Source of the DNA: CAZKBP01 sp964551015
GTDB lineage: Bacteria > Bacteroidota > Bacteroidia > Cytophagales > Microscillaceae
Assembly (NCBI GenBank): GCA_964551015.1
Contig: CAZKBP010000002.1
Location: 124,001-188,000 of the forward strand
Length of the DNA stretch: 64,000 nucleotides
Direction of reading: 5' to 3'
Shown here: positions 34,558 through 42,467 of the stretch, piece after piece
Position numbering within the stretch: position 1 is the first letter of the stretch
How the letters are laid out: every line of letters begins with the position of its first letter
Notes under the pieces: generated by a model
The model's input: only the letters and a program-made list of their open reading frames with translations
Database searches by the model: none
What the model was told of the DNA's origin: nothing
Program-made: the position numbers and the translations under genes

Positions 34558-37464
34558 TTATAAATGCAGTAGTTTATCAAATTCTTTTTTAGAGTCGACT
34601 CGATCCCAAACTTTAAGGGTAAAAGTATTGCGAAGAGATTGTGGTGTAATCTGAGATTTGATTTCACTAAATTCCTTCACGGAGAGGCGCGCAATTTTAT
34701 CCCCAGGCAAAATCGCTATCAGTTCATTGTCCGCTTCTGGGTTCATAGGAATAGATAGAATATCTCCTGACTCGTAATGATATTTGGTAATTGCCAGACG
34801 ATCATTACCCGAGATATGAAATAAATCTATGGCCTCGAAATCTAAGCGAGGAGCCAGTCGCACATCAACCTGACAATCCAAAGCATAAGGATTTTGGTAA
34901 ACTCGGTGGCTCCCGTAGATACCGAGTTTCTTGACCCTAAATTTGCGTACCGTCAGAGGTTTAGAAGATGTCTTGGCTTTTTCTAAGATTTCTTTTTCTA
35001 CCAATAATTCCTCGTATTTTTCTACCAATTCGTGTAGCGGGTTATTTTCCAATTGAGGGGTTCTGATCTCAGCTGGACTCTCTTTGGGTTGGACTGTCCT
35101 CACGACGGTGTAGAATTTTTTGCCTTCTACTCGCACCCTTCCTGCCTGCTTGTCTTTATAAACACGAGGCGCCTTGATAAGCTCCATTTCATAAACATCA
35201 TTTAGCTCTCGTTTTATCCAAATTTTTGCCGTGTGGTCTTCGGAAGAGGTCAAGATCTGCTCACCATCTGGGGAGAAAACCGCGCTGTTGATCGGTTGGG
35301 TGTGTTCTCTCAGGGTATGGAGGAGCCATCCGTTCTGACTCCAGATGCGAGCCGTCTGATCTTCGGAAGCGGTAATAATGTATTCTCCATCCGCAGAAAA
35401 GTTAACCGAGGTGATGGGGGCTTCGTGGCCTTTTCTTTCCTTCTTAGGGTCAGGCTGCATATTGCGAATCAAGACGGCATTGTAAGACTCGGCGGGGTTC
35501 ACATACCAAAGCCTGGAGCTATTGCCAGTAGTAGAAAGCATATGACTTCCATCTGGGGTAAAGGCCGCAGAAGCATCATTTAGATCAAATCTTTTAAGTT
35601 GATCTCCTTTGATTGACCAAAGTGCCACTGCGCCTACTGATGCATGGTAAGAAGTAGTCATGATTTGCCGACTATTCGGTGAAAAAGCCAAGGAATTAAA
35701 TTTACCCTTTAAGCGGGTAATGCTTTCTCCTTCGGTTGTCCAAAGTTGCGCACTCCCATCATCATTGAGCGTCAATAGATATTTGCCATCAGGAGAAATC
35801 TGAGGAGAACAAATATGAGTCCGATGTGGAAAGGTATGCAAAATCTGCCCTCGGGCATTCCAAAGCCGAGCCGTGTTATCCAAAGAAGCCGTCAGAATAA
35901 AATCCCCCTCAGTGGAGAAAACGGCAGATTTAACAGGTCCGTGATGCCCGTTGAGGGTCGTGATGTGATCTCCTTCCTTAGACCAGATTCTGGCTGTATG
36001 ATCATCCGAAGCAGTCAATATATAGGTATTCTCACGGTCAGGTGAGAACACCGCCGAGTTAACGGCTCCACGATGCCCGACCAAGGTATGTAAATACTGT
36101 GCTTCTTGGGTCCATACTTTGGTCGTATGATCATCCGAAGCGGTTACGATATATTGTCCATCCTGAGAAAAGGAAGCCGTATTTACAGGTCCGATATGCC
36201 CTCTCAGGCTGAGTGGTTTGTAGCGGAGTGGATAGAGCGATAGGCTGTCCCACTCTTCGTTCAGTACCCAATGATTATTGTAAGTAGGGCTTTCTTCTTC
36301 ATTTTCGCCCATATACTTCCAGACCTTGTCTTGGTATTTGAGGAGTGCTGGATTTTCTTCCGCGTTGAGACTCAATGTAAAGTATCGGGTTTGGCGAGCA
36401 GGAATCCCTTTTTTAATCCCTTGTTCGGTGGTGTTCAATAGCGTTTCTCGCTGATGCGCTTTCATAATCACTTGACGGAGCGAGTCAGCTCTTTTGACAG
36501 TTTTTTTCCAGCGTATTTTCCCACTGCGTTTAGAAGACTGAGTTTGAATCAAAATGGACTTTCCCAAGTATTGCCAATGAGGTTCATAGGTTTGAGCTTG
36601 TGCAGGAGAAGCAAGCAGCGAAGCGGACAAGGCAAAGCCGTAGTCACTTTCATCCAGATAATAATTATTAAAATCCTTATCCTGATTTTCGGTTACCAAA
36701 TGTACTTCGATGTACTTGTTGGGAGCAATCTGAAGGACTTCTTCTCCTTGATAAGCTCTCAGCTCAAACATTCCCGCAGTTTCCAGAGTCTGGCTCTGGT
36801 TTCCGTGCTGATAACTGGTAGGAATCCCCCCCGAGATAATATCACTAGCTTGATGAAACTCACGATAGCGAAGTTCAATTTCTCCTTTTACCTCTGCTCC
36901 TTCTTCGGTTACAAAACAAGAGGCTGGGATTTCAAGATAGCTATCATTATCTAGGCGTAGGGTGAGTGCGTGGTTGGCTTGAACCTTCCAAGTATGAAAA
37001 GGCACGTTAATAGCTTGATTCTCAAAAGGAGAACGAACCGACTGGAAGTTGATCGGGTCAGGATCACTGACGATTAAGTAAGCCAAGCAAGAGACGACCG
37101 TTAATAAAATTACTGCCGCTACTCTACCCAGAGAAGAGGTATAATCCCAGGCTTTTCTCAGGATCAGATGAGCAGGAGAAGGTTTGAAAAATGGATGACT
37201 CTGCGCCAAATCTTCTGACCAATCATCTTCTTTCATGAATTGATAGAAATCCAAGATTTCGCTCTGGCACGAAGGGCAGGCAGAAGCGTGTTTCAGAACA
37301 TCTTTGGGAAGTGCGTGGGTTTTCTTTAAAGCTAAAGCTTCTACGTACAACGTGATTCCTGAATCATTCAAATGTCCATTCTCATCGAAAAACTGCTTAG
37401 GTTCTTCTTTCTGAGTAGGCGGTGGTGTCTTGGTGCGCTTATGGATAGATAAATATCTCAACAT
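34558..37464 (-). CDS. Transmembrane zinc anti-sigma-like protein with WD40 propeller
   Basis: A 968-residue protein with an unusual order. The cytoplasmic N-terminus carries HX3CX2C (His59, Cys63, Cys66), the zinc anti-sigma (ZAS) signature. One membrane helix (about 113-132) follows. Then comes a ZU5-like beta region (about 165-260, with YLEIPASCFV and EIELRYREFHQASDI), and about eight WD40 repeats (about 421-755, units such as SFSQDGQYIVTASDDHTTKVW). A C-terminal ~200-residue tail contains a helical segment (EKYEELLVEKEILEKAK) and beta strands. By topology the propeller lies outside the cytoplasm. The gene follows the sigma-like gene by 63 bases on the same strand, so it is probably its anti-sigma factor and sensor. 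The ligand is unknown. Confidence 0.85.
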   Translation of the reverse strand: MLRYLSIHKRTKTPPPTQKEEPKQFFDENGHLNDSGITLYVEALALKKTHALPKDVLKHASACPSCQSEILDFYQFMKEDDWSEDLAQSHPFFKPSPAHLILRKAWDYTSSLGRVAAVILLTVVSCLAYLIVSDPDPINFQSVRSPFENQAINVPFHTWKVQANHALTLRLDNDSYLEIPASCFVTEEGAEVKGEIELRYREFHQASDIISGGIPTSYQHGNQSQTLETAGMFELRAYQGEEVLQIAPNKYIEVHLVTENQDKDFNNYYLDESDYGFALSASLLASPAQAQTYEPHWQYLGKSILIQTQSSKRSGKIRWKKTVKRADSLRQVIMKAHQRETLLNTTEQGIKKGIPARQTRYFTLSLNAEENPALLKYQDKVWKYMGENEEESPTYNNHWVLNEEWDSLSLYPLRYKPLSLRGHIGPVNTASFSQDGQYIVTASDDHTTKVWTQEAQYLHTLVGHRGAVNSAVFSPDRENTYILTASDDHTARIWSKEGDHITTLNGHHGPVKSAVFSTEGDFILTASLDNTARLWNARGQILHTFPHRTHICSPQISPDGKYLLTLNDDGSAQLWTTEGESITRLKGKFNSLAFSPNSRQIMTTSYHASVGAVALWSIKGDQLKRFDLNDASAAFTPDGSHMLSTTGNSSRLWYVNPAESYNAVLIRNMQPDPKKERKGHEAPITSVNFSADGEYIITASEDQTARIWSQNGWLLHTLREHTQPINSAVFSPDGEQILTSSEDHTAKIWIKRELNDVYEMELIKAPRVYKDKQAGRVRVEGKKFYTVVRTVQPKESPAEIRTPQLENNPLHELVEKYEELLVEKEILEKAKTSSKPLTVRKFRVKKLGIYGSHRVYQNPYALDCQVDVRLAPRLDFEAIDLFHISGNDRLAITKYHYESGDILSIPMNPEADNELIAILPGDKIARLSVKEFSEIKSQITPQSLRNTFTLKVWDRVDSKKEFDKLLHL

Positions 37465-37527
37465 AAGACCATATATTTTTATGAATTAAATTGCTTAAGT
37501 CTGATTTGGTTTTTGCCTAAGCACAAA

Positions 37528-38493
37528 TTAGCGACTACTGATGGCAGTGGCCCAATTGGGTTGGGGTCTTTTACCCCAGATATGCTCAGCCTCAATTGTT
37601 TCTGCTTGTGCTTGTTCTTCTTTGTATTTAAAATAAACGTGCAGAAAGTCTGCAAAGCGTTTTTTGTTTTGGATTTTAAAGTTCATATCCCGATCCCGAA
37701 TTTCCAGATAATCTAGAATACCTCGCCGGTGTCGATCACCTGTTATGTGTTGATTCAACCATCTTTGCAAGGCCGCGGGGCTTCCTTTTTCTTGGCGGTA
37801 CGATTGAAAAAAGGGATGAATCAATTCATAAATTTCCTTATCTTCTCGCTGTCGGTAAACCTGATCTTCACCCAAGAGTTGGAGGAAATTTTGAATATCT
37901 CGCTTCTTCATGCCCTCGAAGCAATAGACTACATCTTCTATCTGGATGGTGGCTCTGGCTTGCAGTTTGAGAAGCAGAATGAGCTTGTAGGCAATTTTGG
38001 GAAAAGCTTCTTTGAAATTTTCCAAAAATTGATCAAATCGCTCTCGGATATGGGACAAGATATCCTGAAAATCCGTCTGTTCTCGGCTGGCTTCGTCCGA
38101 AAAAGACAGGCTGCGGTCGTGTTGAAAATCTTCTTCCTGATGGGGTTGGAGCTGCTCAATGGCTACCCATGATTTCCGCTTGTTTTTCTCTCGCGTCAAG
38201 AGGGTATTCAAAATATTACGAACAGATTTGGCAAGGTAGAATTTGAAGGAGTTTCCATTCTGGCACGCTTCCAAAAAGGCCGAGCTGGGCAAGGATTTGG
38301 TTAGAATATGGATACAAACTTCGTGATAAAAGTCATCGTCAAATTGATAATAATACTGGAAATTTCTCAAATAAGACGCTACCTTTTGCTTAATATAGCC
38401 CTGGCAATGGAGAAGAATCTCATCGTACCTTTGTGCTTCTAAGAGCTCAACATATTCTTGATTAGACAAAGGTGGACTTTCTTTCATATACAA
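37528..38493 (-). CDS. Divergent sigma-70-like factor, no clear region 4
   Basis: A 321-residue protein with a sigma region 2-like N-terminal domain (about 15-110): FDDDFYHEVCIHIL corresponds to the acidic DxxQE helix of region 2.2, and SFKFYLAKSVRNILNTLLTREKNKRK to region 2.3-2.4. After an acidic linker (about 115-145) the C-terminal half is helical and Lys/Arg-rich, but I do not see a normal region 4 helix-turn-helix. It sits immediately upstream of a membrane protein with an anti-sigma zinc motif, which strongly supports a sigma-factor role. The regulon is unknown. It could instead be a degenerate relative that only binds core polymerase. Confidence 0.7.
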   Translation of the reverse strand: MYMKESPPLSNQEYVELLEAQRYDEILLHCQGYIKQKVASYLRNFQYYYQFDDDFYHEVCIHILTKSLPSSAFLEACQNGNSFKFYLAKSVRNILNTLLTREKNKRKSWVAIEQLQPHQEEDFQHDRSLSFSDEASREQTDFQDILSHIRERFDQFLENFKEAFPKIAYKLILLLKLQARATIQIEDVVYCFEGMKKRDIQNFLQLLGEDQVYRQREDKEIYELIHPFFQSYRQEKGSPAALQRWLNQHITGDRHRRGILDYLEIRDRDMNFKIQNKKRFADFLHVYFKYKEEQAQAETIEAEHIWGKRPQPNWATAISSR

Positions 38494-38937
38494 ACAAGAT
38501 TACTGTTTTAACACTTCTTGAAACAATATACTAAAAAAACGTGCCTGAGTAGAGGAAATTACGTATTTTTTATAAAAGAATTTTATAAATTACTGAGTGC
38601 CAAATTTTTGTTCGCTTCTCCTAGCAAGCGAAATTTACCACGCGCTGAACACCTAACAACAAAATGATACGAGAGATATTGAGGGACATTCGTCTGTTTA
38701 TTGGAAAATCTTAGCCTCTGGCGTCTAGCAGATTTAGCATAAATCTTGCTTGTAGTGCACAAACAACTTAAAAATTTTACCTTTTAACCTAATCTCTCGT
38801 ATAAACATCGAATTTAGGTAAAGACATTTCTCATCTGGCCTCCTATTTGGTACGGTGTAAGTGTATAGTGATTAATTATACTCCCAAACCCAAGTAATTA
38901 TTCAACCATAATAACTTGCCCAAAAAATTGAAGCGAG
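38494..38937. other. 444-base divergent intergenic region with stem-loop and distant inverted repeat
   Basis: No coding frame is convincing here. It holds a 7-bp stem-loop, TTCGCTT (38611-38617) / AAGCGAA (38626-38632), and an 11-base inverted repeat, ATACGAGAGAT (38667-38677) / ATCTCTCGTAT (38792-38802), enclosing 114 bases. It must carry the promoters of the sigma-like gene and of the first SpoIIE phosphatase gene, but no good TTG/TAnnTTTG pair was found. Confidence 0.5.
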
Positions 38938-40539
38938 ATGTCAAGTACACAAGAACTCACGGAAATACAGATGCCCGGAAGACCACAAAAGGACAGCCCG
39001 ATCACTTCCCAACAAGTTTACCAGTTATTTTTTGTAACTGCTAATCTATTCATATTTGGTATTTACGCTGCTTTCTTTTATAGCCAAGCTAAGCCCTACC
39101 CTAGTTTGGCACTGGTAGCGGTGATTCTTTTCTCCTTATTGGTATTACTTATCAGGTACCAATCTAAGGTGAAATACAAGCCGATTTTCTTTCACCTTTT
39201 CGTGCTTATCAACTACGTGGGCTTTCTGTACCTAGCTCTGGCCACGGGTGGTTTTTCTTCTAAGTTGAGCCTTTGGCTGATTTCTGTTCCGGTGGCCGCC
39301 TTGGCCTTAGAGGGAAAACTTGCCTTTTGGGTGTGGTCAGGTCTGGTCATCTTAGGAGGAGGAATCCTTTATGCATTTGAATTCTCAGGTACTTCCCTCA
39401 ACACGGTTTGGAGTATAGCTCTGGGAACACGTCTTGAGGATTTTTCTGTGATGGGGATCATTCTCTATCTCGTGAGCATGATGCTGGCCCGAGAAGGTTA
39501 TATTTATCAGCTCAAACAAGACATAGGCTCTATGATCGCGCGCTTTCAGAGAGAGAATCGCTACTTGAAGAAACAGATTCAAATTACAGATAGTCGTAAT
39601 TTTCGCTTGGTTCAGCTTTATCAAAATTTGAAGCAGCTAGAGATTACAGAAGAAACCAAAACCGAATTGATGACCGAAGCTGCCCTCGCTCTCAATATGC
39701 GCAACCGAGAAATCCAAGAGGTGATGGATAACTTCATGAAACAAAGCCAGAGATTAGGCGAAATCAACGAAGATCTGACCAATAGTATCCGCTATGCGCA
39801 AAGAATTCAAGAAGCGATTACCCCTGACCGTGATTGGGTATTGAGCCATTTTCGGGATGCTTTTATTTTCTACCAGCCCAAAGACATTGTAAGCGGGGAT
39901 TTTCTATGGTTTGCCGAGAAAAAAATGAGCGAAGGCCATATCAAGATTCTGATCGCGGCTGACTGTACGGGACACGGGGTACCTGGAGCTTTTATGACCG
40001 TCATGGGCAATTCACTCATCAATGAAATTGTCCAAGAAATGCAAGTGATTCAGCCAGACTTGCTGCTTCAGGAACTGGATCGTAAAATCATTAGTACGCT
40101 CAGTAGTAAAGACGGGCGGGCGAGTATCCACGACGGTATGGATATGGCCGTACTGATGATTGATGACGAGAAAAAGCTTATACATTATGCCGCCGCGCAT
40201 AATCCTCTTTATTACGTGAGAAAACAGACCCTTCATCAGGTGAAGGGTTCACGCTTCGCGGTAGGTAGCTCTCAATATAAGACTGAAAAAAAATTCAAAT
40301 TACACACGATTCAAGCTGAACCAGGAGATGTATTCTATATTTTCACAGATGGTTTTCAGGATCAGTTTGGAGAAAAGGCAAAACGGAAATATATGACACG
40401 CCGTTTTCGCAACTTCCTTCTTTCACTCAATCGGCTTCCTCTGGAAATCCAAGGTCGCAAGGTCAAAGCAGAATTTGAACATTGGAAAGGAAATCTCAAC
40501 CAAACCGATGATATACTCATCGTAGGTTTCAGGATGTAA
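38938..40539 (+). CDS. Membrane SpoIIE/PP2C-type Ser/Thr phosphatase (copy 1)
   Basis: A 533-residue protein. The N-terminal ~185 residues form about six membrane helices (starting near residue 28). A coiled coil (about 190-285) follows, then a SpoIIE-type PP2C domain (about 290-533). Metal-binding signatures: DIVSGDFLWF, LIAADCTGHGVPGAFMTVMGN, and near the end NQTDDILIVGF. It has the coiled-coil end NEDLTNSIRYAQRIQEAI common to Cytophagales members. It should dephosphorylate a serine/threonine phosphoprotein, classically an anti-anti-sigma STAS protein, but no STAS or HATPase switch kinase gene is in this window. Tandem paralogue at 40720-42324; divergent from the sigma-like gene. Confidence 0.9.
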   Translation: MSSTQELTEIQMPGRPQKDSPITSQQVYQLFFVTANLFIFGIYAAFFYSQAKPYPSLALVAVILFSLLVLLIRYQSKVKYKPIFFHLFVLINYVGFLYLALATGGFSSKLSLWLISVPVAALALEGKLAFWVWSGLVILGGGILYAFEFSGTSLNTVWSIALGTRLEDFSVMGIILYLVSMMLAREGYIYQLKQDIGSMIARFQRENRYLKKQIQITDSRNFRLVQLYQNLKQLEITEETKTELMTEAALALNMRNREIQEVMDNFMKQSQRLGEINEDLTNSIRYAQRIQEAITPDRDWVLSHFRDAFIFYQPKDIVSGDFLWFAEKKMSEGHIKILIAADCTGHGVPGAFMTVMGNSLINEIVQEMQVIQPDLLLQELDRKIISTLSSKDGRASIHDGMDMAVLMIDDEKKLIHYAAAHNPLYYVRKQTLHQVKGSRFAVGSSQYKTEKKFKLHTIQAEPGDVFYIFTDGFQDQFGEKAKRKYMTRRFRNFLLSLNRLPLEIQGRKVKAEFEHWKGNLNQTDDILIVGFRM

Positions 40540-40719
40540 AACTGGGTACGATCTTAGGCTTCTTCATGAATGTGCTGTACTTTTTTACCAAAAAATCAGT
40601 AAATTACGAAGTAAAATACCAACATCTACTGATAAAAAGATAGCCGTGGTTTATTATCTTTAAGCCAGATAGTATAATAGCGGTGTATCTTCAGGTAAAA
40701 GGCACCAAAATATACTTTA

Positions 40720-42324
40720 ATGACAAGTAATCAGTTCACGGTGGAAAAAAAGACCGGTCAGCCCGTAAGGCTTAGCCTTACCCAACGTATTAGGCATCTT
40801 TATCTGAGATGTACGGCGATACTTACTGCCTGTGTATTACTAATTATCAGCCCATTGTTTATTTATCAAGGTGCTTGGTTAGGTGCAGGCATTAGTTTGG
40901 TTGGTGTCTTTTCACAGGTTTTGCTCTACTTCCTTGTCTTCCGCAATCCTCACAAGATTACCACTAGCAGTCTGGTTCTGGAAATGTCTCTACAGTTATT
41001 CATCTGGTGGAGCCTGGCTTTGGTTAGCGGGGCAATGACTTCTCCCTTAATTTTTTGGATGGTTAATATTCCGTTCACTGCTTTTTTATTGTTCAAAAGA
41101 TCACCGGCTTTCCTTTGGCTCTTGACTACTTTATTAGCCTTGTCAAGTTTGTTAATCGTCTCTTTTTTTTGGGCGAGTGTACACAATCTGATTGGCTTAC
41201 AAGAATTACCACGAAGTCTGACGCTCTATCTCGCGGCAGCACAAGGAATTTATTGGGGCATCATCATGCTTGTGAGAGAGCGGTTCTACCATCTGGAAGA
41301 AAAGCTAGACTTGGTCACCTCACGCGATTTCCAATATGAAAATGAACAATTAAAAAACGAGATAAGAGATCTTTCTAATCGCAATCATCAACTCATCCGC
41401 CTCTACGATAATCTCAAAAAATTCGAAGAAACCAATCGCCAGAAAACCGAAGTACTTACCGAAGCGGCACGCATCTTAGATTATAAAAACAAAGAAATCA
41501 AGCTTGCCCGCGATCAATACATTGAGCAAAGTAAAAAATTAGAAGAAATCAACGAAGACCTCACCAATAGCATCCGCTATGCCAAGAAAATACAAGAAGC
41601 GATCATCCCTGATAAAGAAGAAATTGCAGAGCATTTTACAGAAGCTTTTGTTTACTACCGCCCCAAAGATATCGTAAGTGGAGATTTCTATTGGTTCGAG
41701 GAAAAAGAAATCATGGGCGAGAAAATCAAAATTTTGATCGCGGCTGACTGTACTGGGCACGGCGTACCGGGGGCTTTTATGACCATCATCGGGAACTCCC
41801 TCATTAATCAGATCGTCAATGAGATGAAAATTACCCGACCCGATGAGCTACTCCGCGAACTAGATCACAAGATTACTTTTATGCTCAGCAACCGAAAAGG
41901 CAAGGCAGAAATACACGACGGGATGGATATGGTAGCTCTTTGTATTGATGAAGAAAAACGCCTCGTACACTATGCCGCCGCGCACAATCCGCTTTACTAT
42001 GTTCGCAAGCAAAAGCTGGAAAGAATCAAAGGCTCAAGAAACCCTGTGGGTGGTTCTCAACACCGTGAGAAGAAATTCGAGCTGCACACCGTCCAAGCAG
42101 AGCCGAATGATGTTTTCTATATTTTCACGGATGGTTTTCAAGATCAATTCGGAGAAAAAGAAGAACGGAAATACATGACCAGAAGGTTCCGCAATTTCCT
42201 GCTCTCCATCAATCGGCTTCCTATGCAATTACAAGAACAGAAAGTGGCCTCCGAGTTTCAGGCTTGGAAAGGAAACGTTCCCCAAACCGACGATGTACTG
42301 ATTATTGGTTTTAGAATGCCTTAA
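40720..42324 (+). CDS. Membrane SpoIIE/PP2C-type Ser/Thr phosphatase (copy 2)
   Basis: A 534-residue paralogue of the preceding gene with the same plan: about six N-terminal membrane helices, coiled coil (about 195-290), SpoIIE domain (about 295-534). The catalytic stretches are nearly identical (DIVSGDFYWF, LIAADCTGHGVPGAFMTIIGN, PQTDDVLIIGF), while the membrane part has diverged strongly. This suggests the two copies sense different signals but share an output. The 180-base gap before it holds a TATCTTTA box (40655-40662), so it may have its own promoter. A heptanucleotide array starts six bases after its stop. Confidence 0.9.
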   Translation: MTSNQFTVEKKTGQPVRLSLTQRIRHLYLRCTAILTACVLLIISPLFIYQGAWLGAGISLVGVFSQVLLYFLVFRNPHKITTSSLVLEMSLQLFIWWSLALVSGAMTSPLIFWMVNIPFTAFLLFKRSPAFLWLLTTLLALSSLLIVSFFWASVHNLIGLQELPRSLTLYLAAAQGIYWGIIMLVRERFYHLEEKLDLVTSRDFQYENEQLKNEIRDLSNRNHQLIRLYDNLKKFEETNRQKTEVLTEAARILDYKNKEIKLARDQYIEQSKKLEEINEDLTNSIRYAKKIQEAIIPDKEEIAEHFTEAFVYYRPKDIVSGDFYWFEEKEIMGEKIKILIAADCTGHGVPGAFMTIIGNSLINQIVNEMKITRPDELLRELDHKITFMLSNRKGKAEIHDGMDMVALCIDEEKRLVHYAAAHNPLYYVRKQKLERIKGSRNPVGGSQHREKKFELHTVQAEPNDVFYIFTDGFQDQFGEKEERKYMTRRFRNFLLSINRLPMQLQEQKVASEFQAWKGNVPQTDDVLIIGFRMP

Positions 42325-42329
42325 ATGGT

Positions 42330-42420
42330 TATCTGTTGTCTGTTGTCTGTTGTCTGTTGTCTGTTATCTGTTATCTGTCATCTGTTATCTGTTATCTGTT
42401 ATCTGTTATCTGTTATCTGT
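42330..42420. repeat. Perfect-register heptanucleotide array, 13 copies
   Basis: Thirteen consecutive 7-base units over 91 bases, of the form TRTCTGT: one TATCTGT, four TGTCTGT, then TATCTGT copies with one CATCTGT. No unequal spacers. It lies between the convergent phosphatase and GWxTD genes, directly after the phosphatase stop. Confidence 0.95.
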
Positions 42421-42467
42421 TAAGGGCGAACGAGAAAGATTCATGAAGGGTTCTAAACCACTAGTAA

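Noticed and set aside
36454..36954. 166-codon plus-strand frame inside the anti-sigma gene
   Set aside because: Fully antisense to a well-supported coding region and without domain features.
38611..38632. TTCGCTT / AAGCGAA hairpin as a terminator
   Set aside because: It lies between two divergent genes and lacks a T-run, so nothing there needs terminating.
42330..42420. CRISPR-like array
   Set aside because: Units are 7 bases with no spacers and no cas genes; it is a simple tandem repeat.
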